The position numbers were made by a program, and so were the translations under genes. From an archaeon (GTDB taxonomy: Archaea; Altiarchaeota; Altiarchaeia; IMC4; QMZM01), in NCBI GenBank assembly GCA_029933895.1, contig JAOZNG010000046.1:1-8287 (forward strand): a DNA stretch of 8,287 nt. Direction: 5' to 3'. The notes under the pieces are model-generated. The model was not told the DNA's origin and did not search any database. It saw only the letters and a list, made by a program, of their open reading frames with translations. Positions 1-6,140 of this stretch are shown piece after piece. How positions within the stretch are numbered: the first letter of the stretch is position 1; the number at the start of each line of letters is the position of its first letter.

Positions 1-233
1 GCCACACCAGAGCCCCTCACACCCACATCCCATTTATCTGAAAGCTTTGGGTGTAGCCTTGAAACCACAGCCGACTCCTCGAACATTATCTCATAACCAT
101 CACCCTTCAGAACCAGGAAATCAAATCCATCCTCCTCAGCCACCTTCTCGATATAAAACCCGAGAACATTCCTGTAGAACTGATAGGTCCTATCCAAATC
201 TTTCACAGTGAACTGCAGGGAAGTGTACTCCAT
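1..233 (-). CDS. VOC-superfamily (glyoxalase/bleomycin-resistance-like) protein, 3' end cut by window edge
   Basis: The first 77 codons are visible, starting at the ATG whose complement is at 231-233; the rest lies outside the window. The start MEYTSLQFTVKDL followed by RTYQFYRNVLGFYIEK is the typical first beta-alpha unit of a vicinal-oxygen-chelate domain (V-x-DL-x-x-x-x-x-FY-x-x-VLGF). A second strand pair follows, with FDFLVLKGDGYEIMFEE. By my alignment the position that carries the first metal ligand (His or Gln) in glyoxalase I is Ser5, so a classical glyoxalase I is not supported. VOC members also include dioxygenases, epimerases and antibiotic-binding proteins, and the substrate cannot be told from this fragment. 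It follows glmS by 38 bases on the same strand and may be its distal operon partner or have its own AT-rich promoter in that gap. The family assignment is secure; the function is unknown. Confidence 0.8.
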   Translation of the reverse strand, partial: MEYTSLQFTVKDLDRTYQFYRNVLGFYIEKVAEEDGFDFLVLKGDGYEIMFEESAVVSRLHPKLSDKWDVGVRGSGV

Positions 234-260
234 CTTCAGTTAATGATTTTGTTTTAATGT

Positions 261-269
261 AATATTAAA
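261..269 (-). promoter_or_regulatory. possible TATA-like element for the VOC gene
   Basis: In the 38-base glmS-VOC gap the minus strand reads TTTAATATT, centred about 32 bases before the VOC ATG. This is an acceptable spacing for an archaeal TATA box with a very short leader. The whole gap is AT-rich, so chance is likely and simple readthrough from glmS is the alternative. Confidence 0.25.
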
Positions 270-271
270 CA

Positions 272-2044
272 CTACTCCACTGTAACGGACTTCGCCAGAT
301 TCCTTGGTTTATCAGGGTCCAATCCCCTTCGCAGGGAGATATAGTAGGCGAACAAGTGCAGAGGCGTTATGTAAAGAAGAGGAGACAGTAAGGGGTCTAC
401 TACAGGAACCCGGAAATCACCATCCTCCGAGACCCTTAAAACCAGGGCATTCCTGGCCTCAGCCTCAGCCACATTACTCTCCATCTTCTCCAGAAGCTCG
501 TCGTTGGGCATTATCGCAATCACAGGAACGCCATCCTCCAACAAAGCCAGAGGACCGTGCTTTAGTTCACCAGCAGGATAGGCCTCAGCGTGAACATAAG
601 ATATCTCCTTAATCTTCAACGCCCCCTCAAGGGCTGTTGGGTAATTCTGCCTTCTTCCGATATAAAAGAATATCTCCTTTTTGGAGTATTCTCCGGCCAG
701 CTTCTCTATCTCATCTACCCCAGCTAAGACCTCACCCATCTTCCCGGGAACTGAATACATATTGTCGAGCATCTCCTGAAGGTACTCCTCGCCTATCTTG
801 TTCCTCTCCCTGGCAAGGAAGAGGGATAGCATAATCAGAGAGGTTACTTGGCCGACGTAGGCCTTGGTGGACGCTACAGCAATCTCCGGCCCCGCATAGA
901 TGTGGATGTTGTCGTCCACCACCCGCGTGAGTGAGGAGCCGACAACGTTGACTATACCCGCGAGATAAGCACACTTCTTTTTGCACTCTTTCGCGGAAAC
1001 CAGTGTATCAGCGGTCTCGCCTGACTGCGATACAGCTATAACAGCACAGTCTTCATCTATGGAGTTCAGGGTAGAGTACCTGAACTCTGAACCCAGGACA
1101 GCCTCAGATGATATGCCAAACCTCTCCAGCAGGTATTTCGCTGCCAGGGCAGCATAATAGGCTGTCCCGCAGGCAACAAAGTATATCCTCCCATATCCCG
1201 CGAGTTTGGATGCTATCCCCTCCACGTCCTTCTGTGCCTTCAACGCATTCCTTACCGCCTGAGGCTCCTCGAAAATCTCCTTCAGCATGAAATGCTTAAA
1301 GCCTTCCTTCTCCGCCTGCTTCACGTCCCAATCTATGCTATGGACTTTCTTCTTTACGCACTCTCCGCTCTGGAAATCCTTCACCACCACCGAGTCCCGG
1401 TAAACAACAGCATAGTTGAAGTCATCCAGAATTATTATGTCCCTGGTGTGGTGGATAACGGCTGGAGTGTCTGAGGCGATGAAGTTTTCACCATCACCTA
1501 AGCCGATAATCAAAGGCGACTCCTTTCTTGCTGCGAGAATCCTGTCCCTGTCCCTCAGCGACACAGCAGCTAATGCGAAACTACCGCTCAGCTTCTTCAC
1601 AGCCGAGACAAAGGCCTGCTCAAAGTCTCCATCGTAAAGCTCCTCTATAAGATGAGGTATTACCTCTGTATCGGTGCTGGATGTGAATCTATGACCTTTC
1701 TTTTCCAGTCCATCCCTTAGCTCCACATGGTTCTCTATTATGCCATTGTGCACTACGCAGAACCTCTCTTCACAGTCTGTATGGGGGTGTGCGTTTATGT
1801 GGGATGGCTCCCCATGAGTAGCCCACCTGGTATGGGCTATGCCTACATCTGATACAACACCCAAATTTATTTTACCCTCAAGCTCTGATATCTTTCCCTT
1901 ATCCTTGGAGACACATATTATGTCATCTGAGATACATGCTATGCCAGCTGAATCATAGCCCCTGTACTCCAGGTGCTTCAGCATGTTGAAGAGAATCTTG
2001 GAGGTGTTTTCTCTCTCACCGATGTAACCCGCTATCCCGCACAT
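272..2044 (-). CDS. glmS: glutamine-fructose-6-phosphate aminotransferase (isomerizing)
   Basis: Makes glucosamine-6-phosphate from fructose-6-phosphate and glutamine, the entry step to UDP-GlcNAc and surface or glycoprotein sugars; a cytoplasmic enzyme. It has 590 residues, near the usual ~600. The N-terminal Ntn glutaminase domain begins MCGIAGYIG with nucleophile Cys2 after Met removal, then RGYDSAG (28-34), HTRWATHG (71-78), HNGIIENH (99-106) and STDTE (123-127). Two SIS sugar-isomerase domains follow: the first has CGTAYYA (292-298), SQSGETADT (339-347) and STKAY (392-396); the second has ALKIKE (475-480), HAEAYPAGELKHGP (485-498) and the C-terminal tail ending DKPRNLAKSVTVE. Lys477, Glu480, His496 and Lys585 correspond to E. 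coli Lys485, Glu488, His504 and Lys603. All key residues are present, so it should be active. It starts 7 bases after the nac stop with no clear Shine-Dalgarno, which suggests cotranscription. Ammonia channelling between domains is family knowledge. Confidence 0.98.
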   Translation of the reverse strand: MCGIAGYIGERENTSKILFNMLKHLEYRGYDSAGIACISDDIICVSKDKGKISELEGKINLGVVSDVGIAHTRWATHGEPSHINAHPHTDCEERFCVVHNGIIENHVELRDGLEKKGHRFTSSTDTEVIPHLIEELYDGDFEQAFVSAVKKLSGSFALAAVSLRDRDRILAARKESPLIIGLGDGENFIASDTPAVIHHTRDIIILDDFNYAVVYRDSVVVKDFQSGECVKKKVHSIDWDVKQAEKEGFKHFMLKEIFEEPQAVRNALKAQKDVEGIASKLAGYGRIYFVACGTAYYAALAAKYLLERFGISSEAVLGSEFRYSTLNSIDEDCAVIAVSQSGETADTLVSAKECKKKCAYLAGIVNVVGSSLTRVVDDNIHIYAGPEIAVASTKAYVGQVTSLIMLSLFLARERNKIGEEYLQEMLDNMYSVPGKMGEVLAGVDEIEKLAGEYSKKEIFFYIGRRQNYPTALEGALKIKEISYVHAEAYPAGELKHGPLALLEDGVPVIAIMPNDELLEKMESNVAEAEARNALVLRVSEDGDFRVPVVDPLLSPLLYITPLHLFAYYISLRRGLDPDKPRNLAKSVTVE

Positions 2045-2051
2045 TCTGTTT

Positions 2052-2396
2052 CTAGGATTTCAGTTCCATGATGGCGGCAGCAATATCCCCCCCAGCTTCT
2101 TCAAGAGCCCTCCTGGCCTCCCCGTTGCTTACGTTCGCCTGCTGGGCCACCATCTCCACATCTTCCTCGTCTATGTCTATCCTGGCTTCGATCTTCTCTC
2201 TCCTGACCCTGCCGCCCATTACCTGATATATCTCCTGACCCTGCATAACAGTCTTCATCACCTGAGGCTCCTCAATTATTATCTCCTCGCTGGGACCGTG
2301 TATTATAACCAGCTCTGCTTCAACATCATCAACCTTGATGCCCATCCGCTTCATCATCTGCTTCATCTGCCTTGGGTTCATGTTACCTGGAAACAT
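2052..2396 (-). CDS. nac: archaeal nascent polypeptide-associated complex protein (NAC alpha homologue)
   Basis: Ribosome-associated factor that contacts nascent chains; archaeal NAC is thought to act as a homodimer, unlike the eukaryotic alpha/beta heterodimer. The protein has 114 residues, the usual archaeal length. The start MFPGNMNPRQMKQMMKRMG is the characteristic N-terminal signature. The NAC domain spans about 9-62 and includes VMKTVMQGQEIYQVMGG. A C-terminal UBA domain (about 77-113) has the form EDVEMVAQQANVSNGEARRALEEAGGD split over three helices. It is the first gene of a likely operon with glmS, which begins 7 bases after its stop. A good TATA-like box lies 37 bases upstream and overlaps the stop codon of the preceding lipoprotein gene, so the leader should be only about 11 bases. 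Confidence 0.96.
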   Translation of the reverse strand: MFPGNMNPRQMKQMMKRMGIKVDDVEAELVIIHGPSEEIIIEEPQVMKTVMQGQEIYQVMGGRVRREKIEARIDIDEEDVEMVAQQANVSNGEARRALEEAGGDIAAAIMELKS

Positions 2397-2428
2397 TTTA
2401 GATCTTGATTATATCTGCGAGGGAGGTA

Positions 2429-2438
2429 ATATATTTAA
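2429..2438 (-). promoter_or_regulatory. archaeal TATA box for nac-glmS
   Basis: The minus strand reads TTAAATATAT, close to the archaeal consensus TTTAWATA. Its centre is about 37 bases before the nac ATG, which predicts a transcription start near 2407. It overlaps the TAA stop of the lipoprotein gene (2435-2437), so the nac promoter is embedded in the end of its upstream neighbour. Confidence 0.6.
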
Positions 2439-3373
2439 CCCTCAATGGGGGTGTGCTCGCACATGCAGTCCTCGGAGCATTTATCAACTGTTTCAGGGTT
2501 TCCGTCGTTGCAGTCCCGGCTGTTGCTGCACTCTGCACCGCACTCGTACTTAAGGCATTTATAGGTCTTGTCGTCCAGGTCACAGATACAGCTCTGGCTG
2601 CATCTGCCTCTGTCGTCTGGCCTCTTCCAGTATCTGTGCCCTGTACAGCCCTCCTTCTCCTGTGGACAGTATCTGTTGTTTTCTTCACCAGGGGGCTCGC
2701 ATTCCTCCTCGCAACCAGGGTTTCCTGCCTCCATTTTACCGTTTCCGCACTCGCATTTCAGCTCATATCTCTCCTGGACGAAGTCGAGGTAGTTCCCGTC
2801 TGCTGGAGCAGTGCATTCATTATGGTCTCTGTCGCATACCTTCCCCTGCTGCCAGCACTTCTCTTCTACGGAAACAACAGGTCCCCAGTGTTCGCAGAAT
2901 GACCTGTTTGTTCCAGGATACCTGCAGATTGGATAATAGACGTATTTCTTTATCAACTCGCCCTCGTAGATGTTCTGCCCTATCTCCACAAACTCCCGCT
3001 CGCAACCGTATTCAACCCTAACTCCACCGCAGACGGAGGCGTTAAAGCAGACCACATCTCCCACATCTGTCTCATCTGCAGCTGAAATATTGGTCTGGTT
3101 GCTTGTGATGTTGCTGGAGATGTTGTTTATGAGAGAGATGTTAAAGGAAGAATTACCTGAGAGGTTATGGGACAGGTTCCCTTCTCTTATATACCGCATC
3201 CAATAGGGCTCCTCCGTGACCGAAGCAGGTGATGTTGATGTAGTAGAGGTTGTGGTTGAAAAAACAGTTGGAGCGGTTGTAGAGCTTGAGGTTGTGGATG
3301 TTTCCATTCCCTGCTGCAGGCAACCCGCCATTAATGTAATGGAGACCAAAAACAACAATATGAATCTACTCAT
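2435..3373 (-). CDS. Cys-rich, sequon-rich exported lipoprotein, function unknown
   Basis: I do not recognise a functional family for this 312-residue protein. Residues 1-18 are a signal peptide with lipobox LMAGC (Cys18), so it is probably lipid-anchored outside the cell membrane. A Ser/Thr-rich linker follows (about 25-48), then a run of eight N-x-S/T sequons at Asn66, 70, 74, 78, 84, 88, 92 and 95, with two more at 111 and 156. From 109 on there are 24 cysteines, an even number compatible with 12 disulphides. Two short stretches resemble known disulphide modules: CGNGKMEAGNPGCEEEC (209-225) recalls the CGNG-x-x-E-x-G-x-x-C repeat seen in myxobacterial and other extracellular proteins, and CNDGNPETVDKC (288-299) recalls DGNPCTVDxC segments, with Glu in place of the middle Cys. 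The start is ATG 3373, with GGAG a few bases upstream as a weak ribosome-binding site. It is divergent from the lipoprotein family on the plus strand. No clear TATA box was found in the gap, which overlaps the decayed gene. Confidence 0.85.
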   Translation of the reverse strand: MSRFILLFLVSITLMAGCLQQGMETSTTSSSTTAPTVFSTTTSTTSTSPASVTEEPYWMRYIREGNLSHNLSGNSSFNISLINNISSNITSNQTNISAADETDVGDVVCFNASVCGGVRVEYGCEREFVEIGQNIYEGELIKKYVYYPICRYPGTNRSFCEHWGPVVSVEEKCWQQGKVCDRDHNECTAPADGNYLDFVQERYELKCECGNGKMEAGNPGCEEECEPPGEENNRYCPQEKEGCTGHRYWKRPDDRGRCSQSCICDLDDKTYKCLKYECGAECSNSRDCNDGNPETVDKCSEDCMCEHTPIEG

Positions 3374-3491
3374 CTCAACTCTCCGAGACGTATCTCATCT
3401 GCCAGAGTAATGCGACCCCTGATAGAGAGGCTCCGGTGCTATATGACTTCTATTCCGTTCCCTCCCACAACTACTACTCATTACATTATAT

Positions 3492-3844
3492 GCAACACCC
3501 ACTGAAATATCTGTCGATTCAACCCCGTGCTTGGTTGAGTTATACACGGCCAGCTCCACCACACCAAGCAGACTATGGAAATTACGGTGGATGTTGTAAG
3601 TGAAAGGAATATTAGCGGAGCAGCGTTGAGGGTCTATGGCCTGAAGAAGCTAAGCTGCTATCCCCTCGACCAAAAAGAATCTATTGACATCAACATTGGA
3701 GTGAACAGGTTCAAGGTCGATTACATTATCCCCCCACGTAATGCATGCTCTGGATTGGATACTGGGGTATATGATATAAACGCTGAAATCAAATACGTTA
3801 GGAGGATAATAGGATGGGATAATACCAGCGTGGAGATAGGATAA
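3492..3844 (+). pseudogene. decayed lipoprotein paralogue lacking its signal peptide, with a frame change
   Basis: An open stretch begins at ATG 3575 and gives 89 residues, starting MEITVDVV and ending at the TAA at 3842-3844. It aligns along its length with the C-terminal domain of the next gene: ISGAALRVYGLKK against IEGAALRIYGLKR, and ACSGLDTGVYDINAEIKY against SCSGLRAGTYSITAEVTY. The intact paralogue has a further ~75 residues (signal peptide, lipobox, Thr linker, first strand) that are missing here in this frame. A remnant of the missing part is visible in another frame at 3492-3574, reading ATPTEISVDST and then LYTASSTTPSRL, which parallels TVQVSVSTDKNTY of the paralogue. The two frames differ by one indel around 3540-3575. 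No lipobox or start codon for export is found upstream. Most likely a dead copy; expression of the short ORF as a cytosolic fragment cannot be excluded. Confidence 0.7.
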
Positions 3845-3846
3845 CG

Positions 3847-3856
3847 GATTTAAAAA
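3847..3856 (+). promoter_or_regulatory. TATA box for the 162-aa lipoprotein
   Basis: GATTTAAAAA lies just after the stop of the decayed copy, centred about 28 bases before the ATG at 3880. This predicts a leaderless or nearly leaderless transcript; the sequence just before the start is an A tract with no ribosome-binding site. The same element recurs before the next gene. Confidence 0.6.
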
Positions 3857-3879
3857 CATAATCCCATAATTAAAAAAAA

Positions 3880-4368
3880 ATGATGAGGAAACTGTTTTTG
3901 TTCACATCTATTGTATCGGTTTTGTTCATGGCAGGCTGTAATGTGGAGGATAGCTCAACAAAAACCACACCCACTACAGTATCCACCACAACCAAGACAA
4001 CAACCACGTCATCCACGACTGCATCAATAGAGGAACCCAAGACCGTTCAAGTATCTGTCTCAACAGATAAAAACACATACCACTCCAATGAACCTATCAG
4101 GATAAGCGTGGACATTACATGTAACGATAGTATCGAAGGCGCAGCCTTAAGGATATACGGCCTAAAGAGGGGGAACTTCTATTTCCTGAACACAAAAAAA
4201 TCGATAAACATAAACGCTGGAGGAAATGAGTTCCTGTTCCAGGAAAAAACCCCTCGATGTAACTCATGCTCCGGTCTAAGAGCGGGAACATACAGCATAA
4301 CCGCCGAAGTAACATACAGGGGAGAAGACATAGGTGATGGCACAGCAAAAATCGAGTTAAGGCAGTAG
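3880..4368 (+). CDS. exported lipoprotein with Thr-rich linker and one Ig-like domain
   Basis: A 162-residue protein of unknown function, predicted to be anchored on the outer face of the membrane. It starts MMRKLFLF; the signal peptide ends in the lipobox FMAGC with Cys20. Residues 26-48 are almost all Thr/Ser, a spacer likely to be O-glycosylated in archaea (inference). The globular part (about 56-162) starts VQVSVSTDKNTYHSNEP and continues IRISVDIT. That is the layout of the first strands of Ig-like or macroglobulin-type beta domains, where a D-K-x-x-Y-x-x-x-[EG] motif precedes an alternating hydrophobic strand. A signature C-[ST]-x-[LV]-x-x-G-x-Y-x-[IV] near 130-139 is shared with the decayed copy upstream and the larger lipoprotein downstream. 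Cysteines at 81, 127 and 130 could form a disulphide. The start could be either of two adjacent ATGs; the first best fits the TATA spacing. Confidence 0.85.
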   Translation: MMRKLFLFTSIVSVLFMAGCNVEDSSTKTTPTTVSTTTKTTTTSSTTASIEEPKTVQVSVSTDKNTYHSNEPIRISVDITCNDSIEGAALRIYGLKRGNFYFLNTKKSININAGGNEFLFQEKTPRCNSCSGLRAGTYSITAEVTYRGEDIGDGTAKIELRQ

Positions 4369-4377
4369 ATTTAAAAG
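4368..4377 (+). promoter_or_regulatory. TATA box for the 385-aa lipoprotein
   Basis: GATTTAAAAG begins on the last base of the preceding stop codon and is centred about 38 bases before the preferred ATG at 4411, which predicts a 5' leader of about 12 bases. The element and the following 17 bases match the promoter of the upstream paralogue, so each lipoprotein probably has its own promoter rather than sharing one transcript. Confidence 0.55.
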
Positions 4378-4410
4378 CCTAAACCAATAATAAATCTTGT
4401 GTGGTGTGAA

Positions 4411-5568
4411 ATGAGAGAAATATTTTTGTTTACGGTTGCAGTATTTATTTTTCTGGCGGGATGCACTACAGACAACACAACAACAAGCACAACATCTACC
4501 ACTACCACAACAACCCTGGAGCCGGGAGCCTGCATGGATGCTGGAGACTGTGGAAGCTATTGCATGTCCAGCACCAGCTGCGAGCAATACAGGTACTACC
4601 ACATAGAGACTGGATGTCTAGGGGGGGTATGTAAATGCACCTGCATCAGTGATGAACTCCCCCCTGTGATAAGCCCTGAGGGAAAGGAGTTCACCTACAG
4701 GGATAGAGTCTACGTCAAAACAGATGAGGTGATGGAATGCAGCGGGAGTCTGACGAAGGCAGGGAACTACACTATATGGGAGGAATCATACAACGGCTAC
4801 ATTTATACAGCCAAGGAGATAAATATCGCAGAAAACAGGTATATATGCTATCGCTGGTTTGAGAAGCCGGGAGTCATAATAAGATTCTATAATGATGAAA
4901 TTAAACAAGACCACCTGTTTGAATTCGACGTCATAAACGTCGACGTGAAAGACAGGGACATAGAGCCTCCGTTCTATAAAATAGAGGAGCTGGTTGAGGG
5001 CAACTGGAGGGAAGTAGAGATGGTTTCATGTCCCTGTGGAACTGAATGCAGCAGACCACCCTTAACCCTTGAGCCAGGTAAGAGACATGCATATAAATGG
5101 AATAATAGGGTGGAATACTGCAACCAAAGCACGCTGGTTTCGGCATCCACTCCTCCGGGAGTGTACAGGGTGAAGGTTTACTTGGAAGACAATGAGGTGA
5201 TATATTCGAAGAAATTTGAGATAAAACCTGATATAGCTCTAGAGATAACAACAGACAAAAAAACATACACTTCACAGGAATTGATGGAGATAACAGTTAA
5301 TATCAAAAGCGGCGGCTTTTTAGGAAATGTAAGCCTCCATGTCTCTGGGATTTCCGGTAAATCCAAGAAGATGAATATTGAAAGAAATCTTGACTTGGAT
5401 AAAGGAAACCAGAGCTTCAGCTTCAACTATCTTATACCCTACTGCAGCACAAAAAGCTGCACCAGTGTAGAGCCAGGTCCATATTATGTGAAAGCGGTTC
5501 TGTTATACGGGGATGATGTGATTACCTCAGCCGGCAGGGAGGTTTATATAGAGCCTTCGGTGTTATAG
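4411..5568 (+). CDS. multi-domain exported lipoprotein with Cys-rich N-terminal module and Ig-like domains
   Basis: A 385-residue protein of unknown function, predicted to be exported and lipid-anchored. I chose ATG 4411 over the in-frame GTG at 4399 because it gives a compact signal peptide MREIFLFTVAVF with lipobox FLAGC (Cys18) and leaves a leader containing a weak GGTGTGA ribosome-binding-like motif. A Thr linker (19-36) is followed by a module with eight cysteines (41-78). Next is a beta-rich region (about 82-175). A segment of about 176-273 contains PPFYKIEELVEGNWREV, L-x-PGK and PPGVYRVKVYL, which resembles bacterial Ig-like domains of the 'y-x-ie-x-g-x-W ... l-x-PG ... G-x-YR' type. 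The C-terminal domain (about 274-385, starting DIALEITTDKKTY) is homologous to the single domain of the upstream lipoprotein. Its stop is two bases from the stop of the convergent acylphosphatase gene. Likely roles include binding or cell-surface interaction; no catalytic motif is visible. Confidence 0.85.
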   Translation: MREIFLFTVAVFIFLAGCTTDNTTTSTTSTTTTTTLEPGACMDAGDCGSYCMSSTSCEQYRYYHIETGCLGGVCKCTCISDELPPVISPEGKEFTYRDRVYVKTDEVMECSGSLTKAGNYTIWEESYNGYIYTAKEINIAENRYICYRWFEKPGVIIRFYNDEIKQDHLFEFDVINVDVKDRDIEPPFYKIEELVEGNWREVEMVSCPCGTECSRPPLTLEPGKRHAYKWNNRVEYCNQSTLVSASTPPGVYRVKVYLEDNEVIYSKKFEIKPDIALEITTDKKTYTSQELMEITVNIKSGGFLGNVSLHVSGISGKSKKMNIERNLDLDKGNQSFSFNYLIPYCSTKSCTSVEPGPYYVKAVLLYGDDVITSAGREVYIEPSVL

Positions 5569-5570
5569 GG

Positions 5571-5852
5571 CTAGTATCTAATCTCGAAACCATTCAGTTC
5601 CTCAACCAGCTCTCTTAAATCCACCTCCACATCCGAGACCCTAGCCATGCCGGGATCCTTACGGCACCACTCTATCATTTCCTCCACACTGTCTTTATCA
5701 CCCTGGAACAAGGCCTCAACCCGCCCATCAGGCAGGTTCCTGACCCATCCCCTTAATCCAAGCTCCCTGGCCTTGTCTCTCGTGCTCGCCCTGTAAAAGA
5801 CGCCCTGAACCCTGCCCGATACATACACATGGGCTTCAGTCTCATAGGCCAT
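5571..5852 (-). CDS. acyP: acylphosphatase
   Basis: Small enzyme hydrolysing carboxyl-phosphate bonds such as in acetyl phosphate or 1,3-bisphosphoglycerate; cytoplasmic. It has 93 residues, the normal family size. The signature GRVQGVFYR ends in Arg21, the phosphate-binding arginine, and GWVRNLPDGRVEA contains Asn39, the residue that positions the nucleophilic water. Both active-site residues are intact. The remaining sequence fits the ferredoxin-like fold, ending GFEIRY. It starts 9 bases after the stop of the 85-aa gene on the same strand and so is probably cotranscribed with it and apgM. A link to glycolytic 1,3-bisphosphoglycerate is plausible from apgM nearby but is inference. Acylphosphatase domains also occur in HypF, but this protein is far too short for HypF. 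Confidence 0.96.
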   Translation of the reverse strand: MAYETEAHVYVSGRVQGVFYRASTRDKARELGLRGWVRNLPDGRVEALFQGDKDSVEEMIEWCRKDPGMARVSDVEVDLRELVEELNGFEIRY

Positions 5853-5861
5853 TCACATACA

Positions 5862-6119
5862 TTACTCCATGTATTCTATCCTGAACCCCGCCTTTCTGGC
5901 GCCCCGCTCAAGGAAAACCTTAGCGTCATTTGAGTAGTTCCTGGAAACCAAAACGTTTTTGAAGAAATAAAAGCTATGTTTCTTCTGCTCCTCCACCGAG
6001 GTAGATTCCAGGATAGCATAGATGAAATCATGGTGCGGGAACTCGAAGCGACCCACGGGGGAATACTCTCCCTCCCTTATAGAAAACTTCACCGGCACCG
6101 GTTTTTCTTTTTCATCCAT
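5862..6119 (-). CDS. hypothetical 85-aa protein between apgM and acyP
   Basis: I do not recognise this protein. It has 85 residues, is charged and soluble (no signal peptide or membrane segment), begins MDEKEKPVPVKFSIREGEY and ends FRIEYME. Features that stand out are a FEFPHHDFIYAIL segment with paired histidines (about 25-37), an EEQKKHSFYFFK segment and a C-terminal FLERGARKAGF helix-like stretch. It has no cysteine, so a zinc site would rely on the histidines. It lies 21 bases after apgM and 9 bases before acyP on the same strand, so it is very likely expressed with them. This position and the compact spacing argue that it is a real gene rather than a spurious frame. Start ATG 6119 has no clear ribosome-binding site. 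Confidence 0.75.
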   Translation of the reverse strand: MDEKEKPVPVKFSIREGEYSPVGRFEFPHHDFIYAILESTSVEEQKKHSFYFFKNVLVSRNYSNDAKVFLERGARKAGFRIEYME

Positions 6120-6140
6120 CAGTAATCAGTATCCAGTAAT

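Noticed and set aside
304..1637. Several plus-strand frames of 60-102 codons opposite glmS, and one 84-codon frame on the glmS strand
   Set aside because: They are shadows of a fully conserved glmS gene and show no domain or composition of their own.
2405..2902. 165-codon plus-strand frame with hydrophobic, membrane-like composition
   Set aside because: It is the antisense of the Cys-rich lipoprotein gene; its Val/Ala/Leu-rich look follows from reading Cys, Glu, Asn and Lys codons in reverse. No promoter or family motif supports it.
3374..3491. Search for a small gene or mobile-element end between the divergent lipoprotein genes
   Set aside because: No start with a convincing frame, no terminal inverted repeat and no transposase remnant was seen; the sequence is best taken as upstream region plus decayed gene.
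4399..4410. GTG start four codons upstream for the 385-aa lipoprotein
   Set aside because: It would put Trp, Cys and Glu before the signal peptide and sits at the predicted transcription start; ATG 4411 gives a cleaner signal peptide.
4468..4515. ACA/ACC-rich stretch as a DNA repeat or CRISPR-like array (similar at 3960-4020 and 3230-3301)
   Set aside because: These are Thr codon runs of the lipoprotein linkers; there is no repeat-spacer periodicity.
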